Of a stretch of 37,728 nt of DNA, positions 18,504 to 26,460 are shown piece after piece. Location: NCBI GenBank assembly GCA_024743055.1, contig JANSXH010000004.1, positions 1 to 37,728 on the forward strand. Reading direction: 5' to 3'. The position numbers were made by a program, and so were the translations under genes. How positions within the stretch are numbered: position 1 is the stretch's first letter; each line of letters opens with the position of its first letter. The notes under the pieces are model-generated. The model saw only the letters and a list, made by a program, of their open reading frames with translations. It was not told the DNA's origin and did not search any database. This stretch comes from Pseudomonadota bacterium. Lineage in GTDB: Bacteria > Pseudomonadota > Alphaproteobacteria > Sneathiellales > Sneathiellaceae.

Positions 18504-19733
18504 TTGCTGAAAATATCACCCCTTGCCCCCGCGGCCTTTCCAGATCTGCCGGTAGTTAAAGGCGTTCAGTTCAGCACTGGCTGTACTGGCATGAAATACC
18601 AGGGCCGCGATGACCTGATGCTGGCTGTGTTTTCTGAAAACACGACCGCTGCCGGTGTTTTTACGAAAAATGCCATGCCCGGGGCGCCTGTGGACTGGGG
18701 ACGGGAAATCAGACCTCGTGGCATAGCGCGGGCGCTTGTCGTTAATGCCGGCATTGCCAATGTCTTTACCGGAGCGGCGGGACGCCAGACAGTAACAGAA
18801 ACTGCCGCAGCAGCCGCTAGATTGATCGGCGCAGTACCGGAGGATATCCATATTGCCTCAACCGGAGTCATTGGCGACCCTGTACCGACAAAAATGATCA
18901 CCGACCTCCTGCCAAAGCTAAACGAAACCCTTTCGGCTGAGGCCGGAAGGCAGGCGTCAGAGGCCATTCTGACAACGGACACCTTTGCCAAAGGCGCATC
19001 GGCGCGCTGCAAGATCGGGAGTCGGGAGATCACAATTGCCGGCTTTGCCAAAGGATCCGGCATGATCGCCCCTGACATGGCGACGATGCTAGCATTTCTG
19101 TTCACAGATGCGGCTATCCCCGCACCTGTCCTACAGGACGTACTGAGTGAGGCCAATGAGAAGACGTTCAATTGCGTGACAGTCGATTCAGACACCTCCA
19201 CCAGCGATACGGTTTTGCTATTCGCAACTGGAGAAGCTGATAACAATGCGGTCACAGCTTCAGATAACCCGACCCTCTCAGATTTCAAAGAAGCCCTGCA
19301 TAAGGTTATGGCGGACCTGGCGCAGCAGGTCGCCCGGGATGGTGAAGGTGCGAGTAAGTTTATTACAGTGAAAGTGTCCGGGGCTTCTTCCGATAGCTCT
19401 GCAAAAACGATTGCGCTTGCCATTGCCAACTCACCGCTGGTCAAGACCGCCATCGCCGGTGAAGATGCCAATTGGGGCCGGGTGATCATGGCCGTCGGTA
19501 AATCCGGAGAACCGGCTGACCGCGATGCCATGAGCCTGAAAATCGGTGGGATTTTGATCGCGGAAATTGGCCAGCGGTCTCCGGACTATAAGGAAGAGGA
19601 CGTCATGCCTCATATGAAGGGATCTGATATTAACATTGAGGTTGATGTCGGTGTCGGAAACGGACAGGCATTCGCCTGGACCTGTGACCTGACCCATGGA
19701 TATATCGAGATCAATGCCGATTACAGAAGCTAG
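18504..19733 (+). CDS. argJ: Bifunctional ornithine acetyltransferase / N-acetylglutamate synthase ArgJ
   Basis: ArgJ recycles the acetyl group in arginine synthesis, moving it from N-acetylornithine to glutamate, and in bifunctional forms also uses acetyl-CoA. The 409-residue precursor cleaves itself before the nucleophilic Thr of the ATMLA motif; here that is T194 (A193-T-M-L-A197), so alpha and beta chains of about 193 and 216 residues are expected. The start is TTG with AGGA eight to nine bases upstream; the N-terminus SPLAPAAFPDLPVVKGV fits the family and no ATG lies in the right place. It is followed nine bases later by mutT. Confidence 0.95.
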   Translation: MLKISPLAPAAFPDLPVVKGVQFSTGCTGMKYQGRDDLMLAVFSENTTAAGVFTKNAMPGAPVDWGREIRPRGIARALVVNAGIANVFTGAAGRQTVTETAAAAARLIGAVPEDIHIASTGVIGDPVPTKMITDLLPKLNETLSAEAGRQASEAILTTDTFAKGASARCKIGSREITIAGFAKGSGMIAPDMATMLAFLFTDAAIPAPVLQDVLSEANEKTFNCVTVDSDTSTSDTVLLFATGEADNNAVTASDNPTLSDFKEALHKVMADLAQQVARDGEGASKFITVKVSGASSDSSAKTIALAIANSPLVKTAIAGEDANWGRVIMAVGKSGEPADRDAMSLKIGGILIAEIGQRSPDYKEEDVMPHMKGSDINIEVDVGVGNGQAFAWTCDLTHGYIEINADYRS

Positions 19734-19742
19734 ACGAATTTC

Positions 19743-20150
19743 ATGACGGATCTTCCCACTGTTCTGGTCGTTGCTGTTGCTCTGATCGATGATGATAACC
19801 GCGTTTTGATCGCACAGCGGCCTGAAGGCAAAAGCATGGCCGGTCTCTGGGAATTCCCTGGCGGCAAGGTGGAAGAGGGCGAAACGCCAGAAGCCGCCCT
19901 TATCAGAGAATTAAAGGAAGAACTGACGATTGATGTCACTGAAGCCTGCCTCGCCCCCTTTACTTTTGCCAGCCACACATACGAAAAATTCCATCTTCTT
20001 ATGCCGCTCTATGTGTGCCGACGCTGGGATGGAACGCCCAGGCCCACAGAAGGTCAGGTGCTGAAATGGGTCCGCGCCGCCCGCTTGGGAGATTACGATA
20101 TGCCACCGGCTGATGTTCCATTGGTATCCATGCTCCGGGATCTTCTTTAG
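19743..20150 (+). CDS. mutT: MutT-type Nudix hydrolase (8-oxo-dGTP diphosphatase)
   Basis: MutT removes oxidised guanine nucleotides such as 8-oxo-dGTP before they enter DNA. The 135-residue protein has a complete Nudix box at about 40-63 (GGKVEEGE to RELKEEL) and the MutT-like FPGGKVE and RPEGKSMAGLWEFPG context. It starts nine bases after argJ, so the two are probably co-transcribed, an arrangement seen in other Alphaproteobacteria. The ribosome site is weak, consistent with coupling to argJ translation. Confidence 0.92.
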   Translation: MTDLPTVLVVAVALIDDDNRVLIAQRPEGKSMAGLWEFPGGKVEEGETPEAALIRELKEELTIDVTEACLAPFTFASHTYEKFHLLMPLYVCRRWDGTPRPTEGQVLKWVRAARLGDYDMPPADVPLVSMLRDLL

Positions 20151-20239
20151 TCTTGCGTTGAATCTCACCCTTCCCTGCACACGCAATATTAACTATTCTA
20201 CATTAAGTCAAAGAGCCTGAATTTACGGAGATTCCGTCC

Positions 20240-20806
20240 ATGATACCGTTTCTAATAATACTCGCCTTGATCGCCGGAGCCGGCCTCTATGCAATCCTGA
20301 TATACAATCAGTTTGTCAGCCTGCGTGAACGGGTAAAGGAAGCCTGGAGCGGCATCGAAGTGCAGATGAAGCAACGCTACAATCTGATTCCAAATTTGGT
20401 AGAGACCGTAAAAGGGTACGCCAGCCACGAATCCGGAACCTTTGAGAAAATCACCGAAGCCCGCTCCCAAGCCATGTCCAATCAAGGAACCCCCGCGGAG
20501 CAGGCCGCCAGCGAAAATGTTTTAAGCGGTGCCCTCAAATCCCTGTTTGCCTTGTCAGAAGACTATCCTGACCTCAAGGCCAACGAAAATTTCCTCAGCT
20601 TGCAAAGTGAACTAACCGAGACCGAAAACAAAATTCAGATGGCGCGGCGTTACTATAATGGCATTGTCCGTGACAATAACACCAAGGTCGATCAGTTCCC
20701 GAGCAACCTCGTCGCTCGTGCCTTTAACTTTATCAAGGCGGAATTCTTTGAGCTTGATGAAGATGAAGATGCAGCCCGCAAACCGGTTGAGGTCAGTTTT
20801 TCCTAA
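20240..20806 (+). CDS. LemA family membrane protein
   Basis: LemA proteins have a short N-terminal membrane anchor and a long helical-bundle domain outside the cytoplasm; their molecular role is not well defined. This 188-residue protein has one membrane segment at about 3-22 and the conserved family block RVKEAWSGIEVQMKQRYNLIPNLVETVKGY at about 30-60 (given here as a feature position), then RRYYN and FPSN toward the C-terminus. GGAG lies nine bases before the ATG. It is followed 21 bases later by a DUF2207 gene, a pairing found across bacteria that suggests a joint envelope function. Confidence 0.93.
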   Translation: MIPFLIILALIAGAGLYAILIYNQFVSLRERVKEAWSGIEVQMKQRYNLIPNLVETVKGYASHESGTFEKITEARSQAMSNQGTPAEQAASENVLSGALKSLFALSEDYPDLKANENFLSLQSELTETENKIQMARRYYNGIVRDNNTKVDQFPSNLVARAFNFIKAEFFELDEDEDAARKPVEVSFS

Positions 20807-20827
20807 CCCATAGCAGGTGGAATATAT

Positions 20828-22768
20828 ATGCAATTTCTTGGTCTTAAACTTGATCTACGTGCGCCTTTTTTGGCGATCCTGACACTCCTGATTGCGTTGA
20901 GCTTCACCCTCACTGCGGCGATTGCCGAAGAAGTCATTAAAGACTTCAAAAGCGATATCTGGATAAACCCCGATGCTTCATTGACTGTTCGCGAAAACAT
21001 TACGGTTAGAAGCGAAGGCAACCAGATCAAGCGTGGGATCTTCCGGGATTTTCCAACAGACTATAAAGATGGTCATGGCAACAACGTCCGTGTTGGTTTT
21101 ACTCTGGAAAAGGTCAAACGGGATGGTCAGGACGAGCCCTATCATATTAAGCAGCGCTCAAACGGCGTGCGTATTTACATCGGCGACAAAGATGTCTTTC
21201 TGACACCGGGAACCTATACCTATAGCCTGACCTACAAGACAACACGGCAGCTCGGATTCTTCGACGACTTTGATGAACTTTATTGGAATGTCACAGGCAA
21301 TGGCTGGGCTTTCCCTATTGAACAAGCGAGCGGGCGGGTACATTTACCGTCAGGCGCGTCGATCCTTAGTTCGGCAGCCTATACAGGCTATCAGGGAGAT
21401 CAGGGGAAACTGGTTTCATCAAAGGATTATAGTGACGGCATTGAGTTTTATACCACCAGCACCCTGGCCCCTAATCAAGGTCTGACAATTGCCGTCTCCT
21501 GGCCAGTCGGCTTCGTTTCACGCCCAACGGAAATGGATAAGGTAACAGGGTTTCTTGGTGACAATAGAATGTTTACCATCGGCTTTGTCGGCCTCATTCT
21601 CTTGCTGGTCTATTACATCGTCATCTGGTCAAAAGTTGGCCGCGACCCAGCAGCTGGTACAGTGATCCCACTTTTTGAGCCGCCAAAGGGTTATTCACCT
21701 GCCGCCATGCGTTATATCCGCAAGATGGGATTCGATAACAAAGCTTTTTCTGCTGCCATCATCAGCATGGCGGTCAAGGGGTTTCTGATTATCGAGGAAA
21801 CATCGAAGGGGGAATATCGCCTCAAGAAAACGGGGGCTGGAAGAGATCTTTCTCCGGGAGAGAGGGCTGTTGGCAATGCGTTGTTCGGAGCTGGACGAAC
21901 CAGCATCGATCTGGAGCAGAAAAATCACAAGACATTGCGAAAAGCCAAAGACGGCTTGAAGAGCTGGTTACGGACAGAATTCGAGAAAATCTATTTCAAT
22001 AAAAATACGAAATACTTCTTTCCCGGCGTCGGCATCTCCTTTCTCGTCATTGCCGCTATGATCATTGGAGCTCGAGAACCGGTGCCTGCCTTCTTTATTG
22101 CTGTGTGGCTGACCATCTGGACCGGAGCCCTGTATTTTCTGTTCCGAAAGGTCTGGCGAGCCTGGCAAGCCGCCCTAGGTGGCGGCGTCACCTCCAAGGT
22201 AGCGGCCATTTTTAATACTGTTTTTGCCCTGCCTTTCGCTATCGGAGAGTTCGTCGGCTTAACCATGCTTATCGAACTGACGTCGGTCTCTGCGGCTTTG
22301 ATCTTTGTGATACTGCAGGTCGTTAATGCCACTTTCTACCACCTTCTCAAGGCACCAACCCATTTGGGCCGAAAGATGCTGGACGCATTTGAAGGTTTTT
22401 CTGAGTTCCTGTCCGTAGCCGAAAAAGATCGAATGAATTTCAATAATCCACCTGACCGCACGCCGGAATTATTTGAAAAGTATCTGCCCTTTGCTCTGGC
22501 ACTGGGTGTCGAACAAGCTTGGGGTGAGCAATTTGCAGGGCGGCTTGGACAGGCGACTACTGGGCCTGAAAACACCTCTTACCATCCCGCCTGGTATCAT
22601 GGACGCCACTTTGATCCGGATCGCATTGGTTCTTTTTCTTCTTCTCTTGGTCAGGGTTTTTCAAGCGCCATATCATCCGCGTCGACGGCACCGGGGAGCT
22701 CTAGTGGGTCCTCTGGTGGGGGTTCTTCCGGCGGCGGCGGTGGCGGCGGTGGCGGCGGAGGCTGGTAG
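20828..22768 (+). CDS. DUF2207 membrane protein with glycine-rich C-terminus
   Basis: This 646-residue protein has a signal peptide (about 1-36, AIA-E cleavage), an extracytoplasmic DUF2207 domain to about 235, a membrane segment at about 243-262, a cytoplasmic region, and about four further membrane segments at 395-515. The C-terminus is Ser/Gly-rich and ends in an uninterrupted Gly stretch with a terminal Trp, as often seen in this family. AGGTGGA precedes the ATG. It follows lemA closely and is likely its partner at the inner membrane. The family has no proven biochemical activity. Confidence 0.88.
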   Translation: MQFLGLKLDLRAPFLAILTLLIALSFTLTAAIAEEVIKDFKSDIWINPDASLTVRENITVRSEGNQIKRGIFRDFPTDYKDGHGNNVRVGFTLEKVKRDGQDEPYHIKQRSNGVRIYIGDKDVFLTPGTYTYSLTYKTTRQLGFFDDFDELYWNVTGNGWAFPIEQASGRVHLPSGASILSSAAYTGYQGDQGKLVSSKDYSDGIEFYTTSTLAPNQGLTIAVSWPVGFVSRPTEMDKVTGFLGDNRMFTIGFVGLILLLVYYIVIWSKVGRDPAAGTVIPLFEPPKGYSPAAMRYIRKMGFDNKAFSAAIISMAVKGFLIIEETSKGEYRLKKTGAGRDLSPGERAVGNALFGAGRTSIDLEQKNHKTLRKAKDGLKSWLRTEFEKIYFNKNTKYFFPGVGISFLVIAAMIIGAREPVPAFFIAVWLTIWTGALYFLFRKVWRAWQAALGGGVTSKVAAIFNTVFALPFAIGEFVGLTMLIELTSVSAALIFVILQVVNATFYHLLKAPTHLGRKMLDAFEGFSEFLSVAEKDRMNFNNPPDRTPELFEKYLPFALALGVEQAWGEQFAGRLGQATTGPENTSYHPAWYHGRHFDPDRIGSFSSSLGQGFSSAISSASTAPGSSSGSSGGGSSGGGGGGGGGGGW

Positions 22769-22776
22769 ACAGCGCT

Positions 22777-22821
22777 CAAAAAAAGACCGGCCAGCGGGTT
22801 TTCTCCTCACCCGCTGGCCGG
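22777..22821 (-). terminator. Strong hairpin terminator for the minus strand
   Basis: CCGGCCAGCGGGT (22787-22799) pairs perfectly with ACCCGCTGGCCGG (22809-22821). On the minus strand the stem is followed by TCTTTTTTT; on the plus strand no T-run follows. It therefore serves the winged-helix gene on the minus strand best and may also block DUF2207 read-through. Confidence 0.75.
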
Positions 22822-22945
22822 CCAGCATAACCTAATTCCCCTAAATTAATTTGAGATCGAATGCGCGGTAGGTACCGCCACCGCATATCCGCAAGGTCTA
22901 CACTTAAAATTACAAAGCAAAACCGATTACTTTTCAAGATATATC

Positions 22946-22963
22946 GTGACCAACTATGGTCAC
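22946..22963 (-). repeat. 7-4-7 palindrome over the regulator stop codon
   Basis: GTGACCA-ACTA-TGGTCAC is a perfect inverted repeat that contains the TGA stop (22962-22960) of the winged-helix gene. A further 6-2-6 repeat, GCGGTA-GG-TACCGC, lies downstream at 22865-22878. Neither has a T-run. Confidence 0.45.
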
Positions 22964-23376
22964 TTCTGTTTCGCAATCGCCTCTAATTCCTTGCAGGTAG
23001 CAAGAACCAACTGTCTGGTTTCTTCATACATATCAAGGGATAAGGCCAAAAACTTTTCTGTGGGTTTGATGATTTGACGCCGCAAATCTGACGGATCTTT
23101 ATCGAAATATATCATCCCATCGTCAATCATTTGCTGCAAAGTAATCTGTAAACTTGATCGCGCAAGACCTGTTAAGGATCCCATAGTCTCGATATCTATC
23201 TCGCGTTTTGCAATGCGACGAGAACCCAGAGCCGCCCCAACCAGGTTCCTATTCTTCGATCCGCTTTCATCTCGCCGTCCTTGGATTTCCCTGATCTTGT
23301 TCCAGAAGTTGTTAATTATCAGAAACTCGTCAGAGTTTAGGTCCCGCCCCTCGATTACTTCTTCTATTGTACGCAT
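22960..23376 (-). CDS. Winged-helix transcriptional regulator, MarR-like
   Basis: This 138-residue protein has the size and layout of a MarR-type dimeric regulator: flanking helices, a helix-turn-helix at about 66-90 (MGSLTGLARSSLQITLQQM) and a wing with the Asp-Arg pair seen in the family (DPSDLRRQIIKPTEK). The target and ligand are unknown. ATG 23376 is used; a TTG one codon upstream is possible. It has its own promoter and ends at a strong terminator. The surrounding 23.38-23.51 kb is distinctly AT-rich. Confidence 0.75.
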   Translation of the reverse strand: MRTIEEVIEGRDLNSDEFLIINNFWNKIREIQGRRDESGSKNRNLVGAALGSRRIAKREIDIETMGSLTGLARSSLQITLQQMIDDGMIYFDKDPSDLRRQIIKPTEKFLALSLDMYEETRQLVLATCKELEAIAKQK

Positions 23377-23435
23377 CAATCCAATTGTTTCCCAGCTGAC
23401 AATTTGTTTGACTTCAACATTATTGTTTTTTATGC

Positions 23436-23464
23436 ACTATAATTCGGATTTAGATAAGAGCCAA
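23436..23464 (-). promoter_or_regulatory. Promoter of the winged-helix regulator gene
   Basis: On the minus strand TTGGCT (23464-23459) is followed after exactly 17 bases by TATAGT (23441-23436), about 60 bases before the start codon. Confidence 0.5.
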
Positions 23465-23510
23465 CTCACATGTATTAAATTACTGTTTTTGAAGGAAAAT
23501 AAAGTATTAT

Positions 23511-24404
23511 TTATTTTCCTAATATGTCTTTAAGATTGATTTTACCACTTCCCCGAGCCATCGGTTTTTGCTGACTTTCATGAGGGGACCACCCCGCCAG
23601 ATAAATCACTTGGAAGCTGGCAGGAACTCGCCCCTCTGGATCTGAAAATCTATCGATATAGAGTTCCGCCGCCCTCATGATCACCCTCCGCCCAGTAAAA
23701 GATTTCAGACGGGACATCAGCGCATTTGTCTCTCCCAACCCTCTGAGTTCTCGCATCAAGGCAAAGGGATCCTGATACTTGAGAGTGATCATGTCGACAT
23801 CTGTTACTGGCAGGCTAAATCCAGCGCGTTGCAGCAGGGATCCTGCATCCCGAACTTCGGTAAAGGGAGAGACCCGGGGACTGACACCGCCCATTATTTC
23901 TGATTCTGCTTCGTTCAGGCACCATCTCAGTTCCGACAGGGTGCCGGTGCCGAACAACGCACCCAGGAATAACCCATTTGGTTTTAGTATTTTTGCGATC
24001 TGAACCAGGGCACCTGGCAGATCGTTTGTCCAGTGCAACCCTAATACGCTGCCAACCAGACTAAATGACGCCGCGGCAAAAGGTAGAAACTCTTCATCTG
24101 CCATAACCCTCAATCCCGACTGAGTTGCCAGCATTTCTTCGCTTAGATCTGCAGAAATAAGTGTAGAAACACGATTGCTTTCTACCAGATGTCGGCCGAA
24201 TTCGCCTCCCCGAGATCCCAGATCCAGCGCCACCTCAAAATCCTCAGAGATGTCCAGTAGACGGTCCATTAGACGGCTCGCCACCTCATTGACAAGGAAA
24301 CCGTGACGGGACCAATCGATATGTGCGGCTCTATCCCGATGCAGGCGAACCATATGACGGTCAAAAAGGATGTGCTCCGGATTGAGTACTGAAGGCGATT
24401 TCAT
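23511..24404 (-). CDS. NDUFAF5/BioC-like SAM-dependent methyltransferase
   Basis: This 297-residue protein resembles the alphaproteobacterial relatives of human NDUFAF5 (C20orf7), a complex I assembly factor that hydroxylates an arginine in the NDUFS7 subunit, and more distantly BioC. Seen in the sequence are the N-terminal FDRHMVRLHRDRAA segment, motif I LDLGSRGGEFG (about 61-71), motif II SADLSEEML, GLHWTNDLPGAL, and the C-terminal FQVIYLAGW. The catalytic role cannot be decided from sequence: methylation, hydroxylation or biotin synthesis are possible, with the NDUFAF5-like role favoured by the LHWTNDLP and IYLAGW motifs. It is divergent from comF. Confidence 0.82.
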   Translation of the reverse strand: MKSPSVLNPEHILFDRHMVRLHRDRAAHIDWSRHGFLVNEVASRLMDRLLDISEDFEVALDLGSRGGEFGRHLVESNRVSTLISADLSEEMLATQSGLRVMADEEFLPFAAASFSLVGSVLGLHWTNDLPGALVQIAKILKPNGLFLGALFGTGTLSELRWCLNEAESEIMGGVSPRVSPFTEVRDAGSLLQRAGFSLPVTDVDMITLKYQDPFALMRELRGLGETNALMSRLKSFTGRRVIMRAAELYIDRFSDPEGRVPASFQVIYLAGWSPHESQQKPMARGSGKINLKDILGK

Positions 24405-24490
24405 GAAAGGGTTATGGCATGTCTGACAATTCGATACAATTCACTCGTGAAATACCCGTTATTGATGTTTCATATTATTTTCTGTTCTAA

Positions 24491-24496
24491 TATAAT
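24491..24496 (+). promoter_or_regulatory. Consensus -10 box directly before comF
   Basis: TATAAT starts 12 bases before the comF ATG, so transcription would begin at or next to the start codon. A -35 match is poor (TTTCAT at 17-base spacing). No ribosome site lies before the ATG, which fits a leaderless mRNA. Confidence 0.4.
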
Positions 24497-24502
24497 TATA
24501 AT

Positions 24503-25270
24503 ATGAGCGTTTCGGAAATAGCTAAACGAATTGCAAAGAATGTCTTGAACAGCGGACTACAGGCCGCATTCCCTCCGGGTTGCCTGAAATGCGGTGATCC
24601 GCTGGAAGGACCTGGCAGTCTATGCAACATTTGCTGGCCGCAGATGACCTTCATCTCAGAGCCTTGCTGCGAGACCTGCGGGTTTCCTTTTGAATACAGC
24701 CCAACGACATCTCTAATTTGTGGAAACTGTCTTCGCAAAGCACCAAGTTTTTCAAAAGCCAGGGCTGTCCTCAAATATGATGCGGCTTGCAGAGATATGA
24801 TTCTGGCGTTTAAACATGCTGATCAAACCCGAAATGCACCGGCTTTTGCAAAATGGATGCACCGGGCTGCGCAGGAATTGATTGATGACTGCGACGTGAT
24901 TTGTGCGGTCCCCCTGCATCCGTTCCGCCTGCACTGGCGTCGCTTCAACCAGTCGGCCCTATTGACCCGGGAACTGGCGTTGCTTTCCAAAAAGCCCCCT
25001 ATTCCCGACCTACTATTTCGAAAGCGCCCAACTCGATCACAGGGCGGGCTCAACGCGTCTGCTCGCCGACGCAATGTACAAGGTGCATTCGCGCCAAATC
25101 CCAAACGATTGTCACATCTTGAAAATGCCCGGGTATTGCTCATTGATGATGTGCTCACAACCGGTGCAACGGTAGAGGCCTGCAGCAAGGCCTTGCTCAA
25201 TGCCGGAGCTGCAAAAATAGATGTTCTCACCCTATGCCGGGTTGTCCGCACCCCCAGCCTGGCTATATAA
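24503..25270 (+). CDS. ComF family phosphoribosyltransferase-like protein
   Basis: ComF proteins join a Cys-rich N-terminal zinc region to a type I phosphoribosyltransferase domain and are linked to DNA uptake and recombination-related processes. The 255-residue protein has cysteines at 27, 30, 41, 44, 55, 56, 59, 73 and 76, fitting one or two zinc-binding knuckles, and a PRPP-binding motif VLLIDDVLTTGAT at 211-223. It lacks a ribosome site and may be translated leaderless. It is followed by grxC, as in many Alphaproteobacteria. Confidence 0.92.
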   Translation: MSVSEIAKRIAKNVLNSGLQAAFPPGCLKCGDPLEGPGSLCNICWPQMTFISEPCCETCGFPFEYSPTTSLICGNCLRKAPSFSKARAVLKYDAACRDMILAFKHADQTRNAPAFAKWMHRAAQELIDDCDVICAVPLHPFRLHWRRFNQSALLTRELALLSKKPPIPDLLFRKRPTRSQGGLNASARRRNVQGAFAPNPKRLSHLENARVLLIDDVLTTGATVEACSKALLNAGAAKIDVLTLCRVVRTPSLAI

Positions 25271-25278
25271 AGGAGGTG
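25270..25278 (+). promoter_or_regulatory. Orphan near-perfect Shine-Dalgarno sequence
   Basis: AAGGAGGTG begins at the last base of the comF stop codon. Five bases later comes ATT, opening a six-codon frame that stops at TAG (25301-25303 region is already outside it); no ATG, GTG or TTG stands at the right spacing. The grxC start is 39 bases away, too far for direct use. It could be a ribosome standby site, a relic start, or act as an anti-SD trap. Confidence 0.4.
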
Positions 25279-25316
25279 GCGCATTTTTAAGACCTTAGGG
25301 TAGAAGACTGAAGATC

Positions 25317-25577
25317 ATGAAGGAAATCGAAATCTACACAACGATGTTTTGCCCGTTCTGTTCCCGGGCGAAAAAGCTTCTGAAGACCAAGGGTGTCAAT
25401 TTTAAGGAGATAGACGTCACGGTTTCTGCGGATTTGCGCCAGGAAATGATGCAGCGTGCTGGCGGAGCCCATACGGTTCCACAGGTGTTTGTGGACGGTG
25501 AGCATATCGGTGATTGCAATTATTTGTATATGCTGGACGGCAGCGGAAAGCTCGACCCTATTCTAGGGACGGCCTGA
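25317..25577 (+). CDS. grxC: Glutaredoxin 3
   Basis: This is an 86-residue dithiol glutaredoxin that reduces disulfides and glutathionylated proteins using glutathione. It has the active site C12-P-F-C15, the TVPQVF segment with the cis-Pro (about residue 59) and the C-terminal GDCNYLY glutathione-binding region. A GAAG lies just before the ATG. It is 46 bases after comF and 20 before the amidase gene, in a likely three-gene operon. Confidence 0.95.
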   Translation: MKEIEIYTTMFCPFCSRAKKLLKTKGVNFKEIDVTVSADLRQEMMQRAGGAHTVPQVFVDGEHIGDCNYLYMLDGSGKLDPILGTA

Positions 25578-25597
25578 ACAACAAGGGAAACAAACTC

Positions 25598-26452
25598 ATG
25601 TCTTCTTTTAAGGCCGCCTGCGTGCAAATGACGTCTGGACCAGAGGTTCACGCAAATTTGAAAATGGCGTCAGACTTGATTCGAGAGGCTGCCGGTGCTG
25701 GCGCTAATTTCATCGCCACGCCGGAAGTTACCAATATGCTGGAGCCGAACAAGGTAGCTGCTCGAGAAAAGGCTCAGCTTCAGGAAGAAGACATTACCCT
25801 CAAAGCCTTTCGCTCTTTGGCTAAGGAAACAGGCAGCTGGATACTGGCCGGATCCCTTGTCATCAAAAAGCCTGAAGATGAAAGACTAGCTAATCGGTCT
25901 TTCCTGATACGTCCCGACGGTGGCCTCGCCGCCCAGTATGACAAGATCCATATGTTTGATGTGGAATTGCAAAATGGCGAAAGTCATAAGGAAAGCCGCG
26001 CCTACGCCCCCGGCGGTGACGCGGTGCTAGCAGATACCAGCTGGGCGCCCTTCGGGTTGACGATCTGCTATGACATTCGCTTTGCCCATCTGTATCAAAA
26101 GCTAGCCCTTGCCGGTGCGCAAGTGCTGACAGTGCCCGCTGCTTTCACGCAAACAACGGGGGAGGCTCATTGGCACGTTCTTCTGCGCTCCCGCGCCATC
26201 GAAAATGGCGCGTTTGTTATTGCCCCCGCCCAATGTGGCCAGAACACCCCGAAGCGCAAGACTTATGGTCATTCCCTGATCATTGATCCCTGGGGAGAGG
26301 TGCTCGCGGATGGAGGGTCAGAACCGGGCTTCGTGACGGCAGATATCGATCTTGAGGAAGTGGGCAAACGGCGTCAGCAATTGCCAAACCTTAAAAATAT
26401 TCAGGATTTCAGTCTTCAAACTGTTGATGGACTGGCGACTGCAGCGGAATAG
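25598..26452 (+). CDS. Nit2-type carbon-nitrogen hydrolase (omega-amidase-like)
   Basis: This nitrilase-superfamily amidase is 284 residues from ATG 25598, which has AAGGGA 9-14 bases upstream. The catalytic triad is complete: E43 (TPEVTN), K116 (YDKIHMFDV) and C157 (LTICYDIRF). Members act on alpha-ketoglutaramate or on deaminated glutathione (Nit1-type repair). The glutaredoxin immediately upstream makes deaminated-glutathione repair a plausible role, but that is inference. It converges on the small methyltransferase gene with an eight-base gap and no visible terminator. Confidence 0.88.
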   Translation: MSSFKAACVQMTSGPEVHANLKMASDLIREAAGAGANFIATPEVTNMLEPNKVAAREKAQLQEEDITLKAFRSLAKETGSWILAGSLVIKKPEDERLANRSFLIRPDGGLAAQYDKIHMFDVELQNGESHKESRAYAPGGDAVLADTSWAPFGLTICYDIRFAHLYQKLALAGAQVLTVPAAFTQTTGEAHWHVLLRSRAIENGAFVIAPAQCGQNTPKRKTYGHSLIIDPWGEVLADGGSEPGFVTADIDLEEVGKRRQQLPNLKNIQDFSLQTVDGLATAAE

Positions 26453-26460
26453 TGAAAAGG

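Noticed and set aside
18566..19531. 321-residue open frame antisense to argJ
   Set aside because: It mirrors argJ codon usage in the opposite strand; argJ has catalytic motifs and the antisense product has none.
22729..22768. Frameshift or assembly error in the glycine-run end of the DUF2207 gene
   Set aside because: Gly-rich tails are normal for this family, and the stop is followed by an ordinary intergenic terminator.
23213..23533. 106-residue plus-strand frame opposite the winged-helix gene
   Set aside because: Antisense to a supported gene, runs into AT-rich non-coding sequence, and shows no family motif or ribosome site.
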